In this document: piece by piece, positions 1 through 5,856 of the stretch
Position numbering within the stretch: position 1 is the first letter of the stretch
Layout: the number at the start of each line of letters is the position of its first letter
Assembly: GCA_013330385.1 (NCBI GenBank)
Contig: DUIL01000057.1
Location: 1-6,200 of the forward strand
DNA: 6,200 nucleotides
Reading direction: 5' to 3'
DNA from: Candidatus Thalassarchaeaceae archaeon
GTDB taxonomy: Archaea; Thermoplasmatota; Poseidoniia; Poseidoniales; Thalassarchaeaceae
Notes under the pieces: generated by a model
Databases searched by the model: none
Seen by the model: only the letters and a program-made list of their open reading frames with translations
Told to the model about the DNA's origin: nothing
Position numbers and translations under genes: made by a program

Positions 1-398
1 TGGATGATGTCCAAGAGGTATGTGATAGAATAGTTATGATGCATAAGGGAAAGGTAGTCATTCAGCGTTCTATAGAAGAGTTAGCACAACAGGTTGAACG
101 CGAGGTAGAGGTAGTCATTTGGGGCGGAGCAAGCAAAATGGAGGACAGCCTTCTAGATGCAGGGTTGAGAGTTCGTAGACTAGGCCGAGTAATGCGCGTC
201 ACTATTGATGATGAGAACACCATTGGTGTGATTCTCAAGGCTGCCGTTAATTGCGATGTGCAGGTTAGGGAATTACGTGAGTATGAACCAGATCTCGAGG
301 ATATATTTTTGTTAATCATGGATAAGTTGGGTGCTCAAGTCAAGGGGACATCTGATTTGATGACTGAAGCACATACAGGAGGTGAAAAATATGCCTGA
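1..398 (+). CDS. ABC transporter ATP-binding protein, C-terminal part (5' end outside window)
   Basis: The reading frame is open from the left edge (first full codon at position 3) to a TGA at 396-398, giving the last 131 residues of a longer protein. The first residues, DDVQEVCDRIVMMHKGKVV, are what normally follows the H-loop ('SSH-LLDDV') of an ABC ATPase; the catalytic His must lie just off the left edge. After this comes the regulatory C-terminal domain common in ABC-2 (drug/NosF-type) ATPases, ending with the typical EPDLEDIFL motif. The role would be ATP hydrolysis on the cytoplasmic face to power an exporter. A methionine at position 36 could be called as a start but lies inside the conserved domain, so the gene is truncated by the window, not short. 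It overlaps the next gene by 8 bases, which suggests it pairs with that permease. Walker A, Walker B and signature motifs are not visible here. Confidence 0.9.
   Translation, partial: DDVQEVCDRIVMMHKGKVVIQRSIEELAQQVEREVEVVIWGGASKMEDSLLDAGLRVRRLGRVMRVTIDDENTIGVILKAAVNCDVQVRELREYEPDLEDIFLLIMDKLGAQVKGTSDLMTEAHTGGEKYA
378..385 (+). promoter_or_regulatory. Shine-Dalgarno site deciding the start of permease 1
   Basis: GGAGGTGA is a full-length match to the anti-Shine-Dalgarno end of 16S rRNA and lies 5 bases before the ATG at 391. An in-frame GTG at 382 falls inside this site, so it is not a credible start. The site lies within the end of the preceding ATPase gene, implying translational coupling. 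Confidence 0.85.
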
Positions 399-1428
399 AT
401 TTCCTTCCGACCCCTCTCCTGATTCCGAAGACATTGACTTAACTTCGGGTCAAACCAGAATGGAAGTGGCCTATGGGGCTGGTGATGGTGATGATGATGC
501 TCAGGCTGTCGTGGCTCAACGTGCTAGTCTTGGTGTTGTTTTTGAACAAGTCTACCGCCCCTGGAATGGTACGTTGGGGCCCCGATGGATTCGTAATTAT
601 GCGATATTCCGTCATCATGTATACGGGTTATTTTCATCTAAAGGACACAGGTATTATCATCCCTTCGTCCGATTAACAATATTGGTGATTTTACTATCTT
701 CTTTAACTCCCATAGCGATGATTTTTCTTTCTTCTACATTACCCGACTCAACAGCAGATTTCCTAACTAGAATGTGGGGTGTGAATAGGTATAACTTGTG
801 GGGTCAGGTATTGGGATACTTCCCGCGTAATTTATGCATGTGGCCTCTACTAACCGCTCTCGTCGTAGGGGGGATGATTTCCGATGACCGAAAGAATGGA
901 ACTAGTGCCATTTACTTCTCAAGGCCGGTTACTCGAACTGATTATACTTTGATGAAGTACCTTAGTGCTGCTTTCGTTCTCACTTTCGTCATAGTATTCT
1001 CCTATGTGTTGTATTACTCTACATCAATTGTTTTCCGAGGAGAAGGATGGGCATTCCTTCTCGACACATTACCCATGTTCCTTGGAGGACTTGTAGCGGG
1101 AATTCTACTAGTTATTACTTACACCTCTATTGGTATGGCACTTTCAAGTATCAGTCAGAGTAGATTCTTTGCAGCGATATCTTTCCTTGCGATTATCTTT
1201 GGAACCAAACTTACAGCTCTGCTCGTCGAACTCGTGTTTGAAACCTCGATAATGTACATCTTGAGTCCATATGATTCATTGGCTCATATTGGTCAATGGT
1301 TAGTTGGTATACCACCTAATTATTCTCATTCTCTTGCGTTTTCCATAGTTTCAGTTTTAGTTTACAATGCAGCATCAATAGGTGTTTTAGTTAACAGAGT
1401 TAGTAGTTTGGAGGTGACACGTGAATGA
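391..1428 (+). CDS. ABC-2 type transporter permease (permease 1)
   Basis: This is a 345-residue integral membrane protein and the likely membrane partner of the flanking ATPases. The first 90 or so residues are hydrophilic: an acidic, probably disordered start (DSEDID; GDGDDD at 31-36), then a basic stretch before the first helix (RWIRNYAIFRHH, 65-76). Six hydrophobic segments follow at roughly 93-116, 148-164, 190-212, 224-249, 257-284 and 314-335, the usual ABC-2 count. Between helices 2 and 3 lies the family's cytoplasmic signature, here ISDDRKNGTSAIYFSRPVTR (163-182), with the D-x-x-x-NGT and RPVTR elements seen in NosY-like permeases. I place the start at ATG 391 because of the perfect Shine-Dalgarno site. 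The stop overlaps the next gene as ATGA. The substrate cannot be inferred. The long acidic N-terminal tail is unusual for the family. Membership in the ABC-2 superfamily is secure; the subfamily is not. Confidence 0.88.
   Translation: MPEFPSDPSPDSEDIDLTSGQTRMEVAYGAGDGDDDAQAVVAQRASLGVVFEQVYRPWNGTLGPRWIRNYAIFRHHVYGLFSSKGHRYYHPFVRLTILVILLSSLTPIAMIFLSSTLPDSTADFLTRMWGVNRYNLWGQVLGYFPRNLCMWPLLTALVVGGMISDDRKNGTSAIYFSRPVTRTDYTLMKYLSAAFVLTFVIVFSYVLYYSTSIVFRGEGWAFLLDTLPMFLGGLVAGILLVITYTSIGMALSSISQSRFFAAISFLAIIFGTKLTALLVELVFETSIMYILSPYDSLAHIGQWLVGIPPNYSHSLAFSIVSVLVYNAASIGVLVNRVSSLEVTRE
481..499 (+). repeat. short GAT/GGT triplet run inside permease 1
   Basis: Six consecutive triplets of GGT or GAT encode GDGDDD (residues 31-36) in the acidic N-terminal tail of the permease. 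It is an in-frame simple repeat that could vary in length between strains without shifting the frame. Confidence 0.6.
1410..1417 (+). promoter_or_regulatory. Shine-Dalgarno site of ABC ATPase 2
   Basis: GGAGGTGA lies 7 bases before the ATG at 1425, inside the last codons of the permease gene. It is identical to the sites at 378 and 2349 and supports co-translation across the ATGA overlap. Confidence 0.85.
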
Positions 1429-2363
1429 GCACAAATACTCCTGCGGTAGTCATCGATAAATGTTCTAAATGGTACGGGAACGTAATTGGTCTCAACGATG
1501 TTTCACTCGCTATTGAGGGTGGAGTTACAGGAATCCTCGGCCCTAACGGTGCTGGGAAATCAACACTATTCAAACTGCTAATGGGACGATTGAAACCTAG
1601 TTCTGGTTCAGTTCGACTATTCGGTATTGACCCTTGGGAAAGTACAGCCCCTTATCGGAGAGTTGGATACGTTTCTGAGACTGAAAAATTGTATGATTGG
1701 ATGACTGGTCATGATTTCGTATCGACCCTCGCTCGACTTCATGGGATGACTCGAGAAGAGGCTAGTGCTCGGGCCGAGCACGTACTGGGATTCGTTGGTT
1801 TATCTGATGTTCAACACAAAGAAATTGGAAAATATAGCAAAGGCATGAGACAACGCGTCAAGATTGCACATGCATTAGTTCATGATCCTGACTTAATCAT
1901 TCTTGACGAACCTCTCCATGGTTGTGACCCAATTGCGCGTACGAGCATTATGAGTGTTATTCGTGATCTTGGGAAACAAGGAAAAACCGTTCTAGTTTCT
2001 AGTCATATTCTAGATGAGATTGAGCGAATAACTGAGCAGATAGTCATATTACACAACGGACGACTTCTAGCACTGGGTAATTTACACGCCATTCGAGATC
2101 TTCTAGACAAACACCCACATAGAATTCTCATTCGAACCGAAAACCCTAGGGAATTAGCCTCATCCTTCATTGTAGAAGAACCAGTTTACGGTGTCAGATT
2201 TTCTGAAGCCAATGCATTAGAGATTCTTACGAATGATCTTTCTGCAGCACACTCTGTACTCCCTCGTGTCATTGTCAATTCAGAAATAAAAATCGAATCA
2301 ATAGAGAATCCTGATGATAACTTGGAATCTCTATTAGAGTATCTTGTAGGAGGTGACAATTGA
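1425..2363 (+). CDS. ABC transporter ATP-binding protein (complete)
   Basis: This is a 312-residue ABC-2 type ATPase. Visible motifs are Walker A GPNGAGKST (39-47, Lys45), the signature loop YSKGM followed by RQRVKIAHAL (137-150), Walker B LIILDEP with catalytic Glu162 (157-163), the D-loop GCDP (166-169) and the H-loop VSSH with His194. The protein should therefore hydrolyse ATP. The Q-loop region reads GYVSETEKLYDWMTG (81-95) and lacks the usual Gln, with Ser/Glu instead; this is common in ABC-2 ATPases, where YLPE often replaces YLPQ. The D-loop has Cys where Leu is usual. Residues from about 230 form a divergent C-terminal domain typical of ABC-2/NosF-like subunits. The start overlaps the permease stop (ATGA) and the end overlaps the next permease by one base (TGATG). 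It is probably the nucleotide-binding partner of the following permease, or half of a hetero-ATPase with the truncated upstream one. Confidence 0.95.
   Translation: MSTNTPAVVIDKCSKWYGNVIGLNDVSLAIEGGVTGILGPNGAGKSTLFKLLMGRLKPSSGSVRLFGIDPWESTAPYRRVGYVSETEKLYDWMTGHDFVSTLARLHGMTREEASARAEHVLGFVGLSDVQHKEIGKYSKGMRQRVKIAHALVHDPDLIILDEPLHGCDPIARTSIMSVIRDLGKQGKTVLVSSHILDEIERITEQIVILHNGRLLALGNLHAIRDLLDKHPHRILIRTENPRELASSFIVEEPVYGVRFSEANALEILTNDLSAAHSVLPRVIVNSEIKIESIENPDDNLESLLEYLVGGDN
2349..2356 (+). promoter_or_regulatory. Shine-Dalgarno site of permease 2
   Basis: This is the third copy of GGAGGTGA, 6 bases before the ATG at 2363. A TTG at 2360 is directly in frame before that ATG but adds only one residue and is 3 bases from the site, so the ATG is preferred. 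Confidence 0.85.
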
Positions 2364-4000
2364 TGGATGCACAAGGGCGAGGCTTGTCTGAGAATGTATG
2401 GACACGTCTTGATAGGAAGGCTGGAGCAATAACGGAACTAACGGTACGTCAACTTCGTCATAGACTTTCAACATGGGTAGTTCTTGGTGTAGGAACTCTA
2501 CTAATTTTGATGCTTCTAGCTTTTTATGTTGATGCGGTTAGAGATGGTTTCAAACCTATTGACAATGATGGTGATTCTGAAGATTGGGATGGTGATGGAT
2601 ACCCTCTTGGTCAAGAACGGAAATATGGTACTGATGATTGGAATGCGCTAGAATTTCCAGGTTCCGGTTACTATGTAGAAGACGGTAGTATAGGTTGGGA
2701 AGATTCGGTTAGGAGCCATTCGGGGAATCACACTTGGCTAAATGTAGTCGGAGTATTCTCTCCTCTCTGGATTGATAATGAATACAAGTATTCTCCTTGG
2801 GATTACGAAATTGATTTTGAAGATTTAGAGGATTGTGATTCTAATGGAGAATTTGGAGATGATTGGTGGCTTCGTTGGGGGTCTGCATGTGAGTATGAGG
2901 ATGGTGACATTGCCATGATGGGTCTGAATTTCCGCGGTGAAGGTACGCTAAGAGTTCTAGATGATTATTCAGCAGATTGGGGGCACATTACTGCTCAATT
3001 CTACGTTGAACCCGACCCCGCATCCGATTATATTGATGAAGACGATATTGATTGGGATGGAAATTTCCTATCTTCTCAAGGATTTGATGATGATGGCGAT
3101 TGCACTCGTGAGGCTTGGCTAGAACCTGATTTTTGGTTTGAAAAAGATGACAATAGAAATGGAATAAACTGTGATGTAATTTGGGTTGTCGGTTCAGATG
3201 GCGAGACAATCATCGATATTTGGGCCGATGAAAATGTCGATGAGGATCCAGATGATGTGAAACTATCTGGGGAAGCAAATCACAGAGGTTTTATTGTTGC
3301 AGTTGGTAAAATTGCTTTTGTTATGATTCTTTCAATTTTCCTTCCTCTATTCCTAGCACTAGGGCTAGTTCGTGATGAAACTGAAAACGGAACCCTCCAT
3401 TATTTACTTTCGAAACCAATCCATAGAGGTGAATTTATTGTTTACAGAATCCTCGGATATCTCTTGATAGCAGGGAGTTTTATTCTAATTATGTCGATAA
3501 TAATGGGGATATTTACCTCCATATTGGGCCCCGGTGACTCCATAATTAGATTCCGAGATATTTTGGTTTGGTTAGGGATAGGATTAGCCACGATTTTAGC
3601 TCTCACTGCGTATGGTGCCGTTTTCAACACCTTGGGTCTTATTTCTCCAAAATATGGAGTCTACATTGCTCTAGTCATTGGTATGTATGAGTTCATGATG
3701 GCTGTAGGAACTCTATTTGGTTGGGATACCCTACCTGTCCTTTCGATTTCTCATTGGACTCTACAATTAGTTGATTCGTTGGTTTTGATTATTTGGCCAG
3801 ATACAATGACCATGCATCTTATGTCAGAAGCATTTGGATTAGATTCGGGAATTGATATATTCTGGAATCCTCCTCTACATACTTTAGGTACTGAAAATCC
3901 GTATGTTTCAGGGATTCTTTCTATTGTTGTACTTACTTTAATCACAGTGTTTATGATATTCATGGCTCAATCTATCTTCAAGCGCCGAGAGATAATGTGA
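2363..4000 (+). CDS. ABC-2 type permease with large acidic calcium-motif ectodomain (permease 2)
   Basis: This is a 545-residue membrane protein. A short basic N-terminus (1-35) leads to helix 1 (about 36-56). About 250 residues then face the outside (58-308), followed by helices near 309-336, 361-387, 400-428, 431-453 and 516-539. Between helices 2 and 3 it carries VRDETENGTLHYLLSKPIHR (336-355), the counterpart of the ABC-2 signature in permease 1. A large domain between helices 1 and 2 is a known layout in ABCA-like and other ABC-2 permeases. This one is extreme: by my count about 68 Asp/Glu and 15 Trp, with few basic residues. Its start, DWDGDGYPLGQE then KYGTD (74-91), fits an EF-hand-like or thrombospondin type 3 calcium loop with acidic positions 1, 3, 5 and 12. 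Four cysteines (158, 176, 247, 270) lie in the ectodomain. It overlaps the ATPase stop by one base. Permease identity is firm; calcium binding is inferred. Confidence 0.88.
   Translation: MDAQGRGLSENVWTRLDRKAGAITELTVRQLRHRLSTWVVLGVGTLLILMLLAFYVDAVRDGFKPIDNDGDSEDWDGDGYPLGQERKYGTDDWNALEFPGSGYYVEDGSIGWEDSVRSHSGNHTWLNVVGVFSPLWIDNEYKYSPWDYEIDFEDLEDCDSNGEFGDDWWLRWGSACEYEDGDIAMMGLNFRGEGTLRVLDDYSADWGHITAQFYVEPDPASDYIDEDDIDWDGNFLSSQGFDDDGDCTREAWLEPDFWFEKDDNRNGINCDVIWVVGSDGETIIDIWADENVDEDPDDVKLSGEANHRGFIVAVGKIAFVMILSIFLPLFLALGLVRDETENGTLHYLLSKPIHRGEFIVYRILGYLLIAGSFILIMSIIMGIFTSILGPGDSIIRFRDILVWLGIGLATILALTAYGAVFNTLGLISPKYGVYIALVIGMYEFMMAVGTLFGWDTLPVLSISHWTLQLVDSLVLIIWPDTMTMHLMSEAFGLDSGIDIFWNPPLHTLGTENPYVSGILSIVVLTLITVFMIFMAQSIFKRREIM
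2534..3286 (+). other. encoded acidic, Trp-rich extracytoplasmic domain with DxDxDG-type loops
   Basis: This sub-region of permease 2 covers residues 58-308, between helix 1 and helix 2. One complete 12-position calcium-loop pattern starts at Asp74 (D74, D76, D78, G79, E85). Weaker look-alikes with acidic or Asn residues at positions 1, 3 and 5 start at D157, D228, D242 and D262. The first loop is followed by KYGTD, which is typical of thrombospondin type 3-like repeats in prokaryotic surface proteins. I recognise no whole-domain family. The remaining Trp-rich parts could form a beta-sandwich, but that is a guess. Confidence 0.65.
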
Positions 4001-4020
4001 ATATTGGTAGTGGAAATACA

Positions 4021-5211
4021 ATGCAGCGTTTTCAAGGTGATTTGAGTAATTTTTGGCGTTTTGACCTAATGCCTCCTTTATCCCGCTTATCGTGGTACTG
4101 GTGGTGGGTACTTGTTCTACTTCCAGATCCTAAAAATCCTGGGCGCTCTAAACAACTAATGGTATTGTGGTCTTCTAAAGAGACTCCAGCTATACGGGTA
4201 AGTGGACATTGGTGGATTCCTAATGGACGAATGAATGTCGACGAAGATCGTGGAAATTTAATGCAAGGAATGGTTTGTGGATGGTGGTACGACGGTGAGA
4301 AAATGTATGAGCCTCTTATCATTAAGGAATGCAGAATGATTTCAATAGACGACAAACATCCTCTTTGGCCCTCTGAGTCGGTTGGAAAAGGGCAGGGTGG
4401 CGGTGCTGTGGTGCCGCTTTCTAATGAGGACTTGTCATTTGGCCTACGTCCAAATAATGATTCATTCTGGCTTAATTTAGTTAGTGACCCAGCAATGGTT
4501 GCTGAGGGTGCTCCAAAGGATTTCAAACTTGAGATGACTCCTTGGTGGGATAGACCTAGCACTGCTACATACAAAAATAATGTATTTGGTCTAGATATGG
4601 GTTATGATATTCTAAGAGTTCATGGCACCAAAGCGGTAATAGAGATTGACGGTGAAACTATTGAAGGATCTGCTTACATACAGAAAGTAGGGGTTCAAGC
4701 CCCTAGTTTTCCTTGGTTTTGGGGGATGCTACATTTTGATGATGGCTCATATCTTGATTGGTTTATGCCTCACATTTCACCATCATTCACTATGAAGGAT
4801 GATGACCCTTGGTCTCTGCGCGATTTCTTCCGCTGGTCGAATGCAGGTGCTGGTATATTTCATGATAGGTTGAGGGGTCGAACTGAGAATTTCAAACGCT
4901 GCGAAGTCGAGTTAGAGAAGCAAGAAGGCGACGATGCGTTGCGTGATGAAAGAGGAAATATCCTACCCCGCTTCAAAATCAAAGTTTGGAATGGCCGAAC
5001 TCAGATTTCGATACATGTTAGAGCGACCAATCGTGCTAGATGGACTTTCGATCAACCTACTCGAGCCGGTTTTGTCAGTCATCTTACCTACAACGAATAT
5101 CCTCTAGAGGTAGAAAAAATAGCAATTCTTGATGAACATGGTCTGAGAACCGCAGAAGATTATGAGTGGATGCGGGGTAATGCCGAACACGCTTGGGGCA
5201 TTCTAAACTGA
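4021..5211 (+). CDS. putative lipocalin-like beta-barrel protein (CrtC/AttH-like)
   Basis: This is a protein of about 396 residues with no clear signal peptide or transmembrane helix, so it is probably cytoplasmic. It is very rich in tryptophan (23 by my count), with WYWWW (25-29) and WW pairs at 64-65, 88-89 and 175-176. The resemblance to hydroxyneurosporene synthase (CrtC)/AttH lipocalin-like proteins is by pattern only. An early Trp/Tyr cluster starts a strand ending in LLPD. In the second half a G-x-AYI element (216-220) precedes PWFWGMLHFDDGSYLDWF (231-248), like the family's 'W-W-x-x-x-x-DDG-x-x' strand pair. Known members act on or bind hydrophobic molecules such as carotenoids. ATG 4021 is chosen; an in-frame GTG at 3997 overlaps the permease stop as GTGA and would add 8 residues (weak GAGAG before it). 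Neither start has the strong ribosome site of its neighbours. It directly follows the exporter genes and may serve their substrate. Function remains unproven. Confidence 0.55.
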   Translation: MQRFQGDLSNFWRFDLMPPLSRLSWYWWWVLVLLPDPKNPGRSKQLMVLWSSKETPAIRVSGHWWIPNGRMNVDEDRGNLMQGMVCGWWYDGEKMYEPLIIKECRMISIDDKHPLWPSESVGKGQGGGAVVPLSNEDLSFGLRPNNDSFWLNLVSDPAMVAEGAPKDFKLEMTPWWDRPSTATYKNNVFGLDMGYDILRVHGTKAVIEIDGETIEGSAYIQKVGVQAPSFPWFWGMLHFDDGSYLDWFMPHISPSFTMKDDDPWSLRDFFRWSNAGAGIFHDRLRGRTENFKRCEVELEKQEGDDALRDERGNILPRFKIKVWNGRTQISIHVRATNRARWTFDQPTRAGFVSHLTYNEYPLEVEKIAILDEHGLRTAEDYEWMRGNAEHAWGILN

Positions 5212-5295
5212 TTCATAATTTTTCTAAAAACGCGGGTGATTAGGCCGCACCGTTCATAACTAACCTTCTCCCGAGCAGTGACCCGAGGAAACACA
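5212..5295 (+). promoter_or_regulatory. intergenic region: T-tract terminator candidate and possible promoter
   Basis: This is the only real gap between genes in the window. An AT-rich stretch begins right after the upstream stop, with TTTTT at 5219-5223, fitting an archaeal oligo-T terminator for the exporter operon. Further on, TTCATAAC at 5253-5260 is a weak TATA-box candidate. It would place a transcript start about 25-30 bases on, just ahead of the ribosome-binding site at 5285. No convincing BRE element or long hairpin is present. The break in spacing is the main reason to suspect a new transcription unit here. Confidence 0.35.
5285..5289 (+). promoter_or_regulatory. Shine-Dalgarno site of the TPR-like gene
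   Basis: GAGGA lies 6 bases before the ATG at 5296. It supports that start over the in-frame GTG at 5278, which has no ribosome site at a suitable distance. Confidence 0.7.
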
Positions 5296-5844
5296 ATGAG
5301 TCAAGAGGATGTAATTATTGAGGCCGCTCAACTAATCACAGTTGGTGATTATATGGGTGCAATGAACGTATTTGACCAATACATTGCAGCAAATCGAGAT
5401 GACCCTGCTGGATATCATGGTTGGGCCGAGGCCGCTCTATTCGATATTCAAGAGAATGGTAATCTCGATGAAAAGGGAAATGACCGAATAAATGAGGGAC
5501 AGATTGCAGCATATTTCCGTAAAGCAGCAGGCTTAGCACCTGATAATGCGGATTACAATGCAGCATACGCCAACGCTTTGGTCGAGTTTGATAGAATTCC
5601 AATGGCTGTTCGTCAATTGCACAAATTGGTTGAAATTGGTAAGGCATCTGATGAAGTAGATGTTTCATTCCATTTGTATGAGGCAGCTCGAGGGCTTATT
5701 GATGCCATTGATTTGAAGACCAATTTTGATCGTAGCGCACCCATCGCTCGGGAGTACATCAAGGAGGCAGTAACCTTTGCTCTTCTTGGACTGGGATTCA
5801 GTTCTGTCGAAGAGGCAGTAGAGTACCTCGCTTTCGAAGAATGA
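5296..5844 (+). CDS. TPR-like helical repeat protein, function unknown
   Basis: This is a soluble, acidic, all-helical protein of 182 residues. Two stretches resemble tetratricopeptide repeats. One is near residues 6-42 (AAQLITVGDYMGAMNVFDQY, then a DDPAGYHGWAEAAL helix). The other is near 75-120, where YFRKAAGLAPDNADYNAAYA is followed by a helix pair. The phrase 'KAAGLAPDNADY-x-x-AYA' closely fits the TPR consensus of a small residue, then 'P-x-N/D', then 'A-x-x-x-A'. Such folds bind other proteins; nothing visible shows enzymatic activity. There is no signal peptide or membrane segment. The start at ATG 5296 is set by GAGGA upstream. It is separated from the exporter operon by about 84 bases but from truA by only 12, so it is probably co-transcribed with truA. 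A link to RNA modification is conceivable but rests on position alone. Confidence 0.75.
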   Translation: MSQEDVIIEAAQLITVGDYMGAMNVFDQYIAANRDDPAGYHGWAEAALFDIQENGNLDEKGNDRINEGQIAAYFRKAAGLAPDNADYNAAYANALVEFDRIPMAVRQLHKLVEIGKASDEVDVSFHLYEAARGLIDAIDLKTNFDRSAPIAREYIKEAVTFALLGLGFSSVEEAVEYLAFEE

Positions 5845-5850
5845 GAGGGG
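5845..5850 (+). promoter_or_regulatory. Shine-Dalgarno site for the TTG start of truA
   Basis: GAGGGG follows directly after the TPR gene's stop and is 6 bases before TTG 5857. It makes the TTG a better start than ATG 5875, which lies 24 bases from the site and would cut close to the first conserved strand. Confidence 0.65.
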
Positions 5851-5856
5851 ATTGAA

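Noticed and set aside
36..38. ATG as the start of a small 120-residue gene
   Set aside because: The frame is open to the left edge and the upstream codons encode the conserved post-H-loop segment of an ABC ATPase, so the gene starts before the window.
382..384. GTG as the start of permease 1
   Set aside because: It sits inside the perfect Shine-Dalgarno site that serves the ATG at 391.
4032..4574. 180-codon open frame on the minus strand
   Set aside because: It lies fully inside the Trp-rich gene on the plus strand, has a low-complexity Ser/Pro-rich product with no recognisable motif, and no ribosome site or neighbour supports it. It is a shadow frame.
5235..5251. GGTG...CACC inverted repeat in the gap before the TPR gene
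   Set aside because: The stem is only 4 bases with a 9-base loop and no following T-tract; it is expected by chance.
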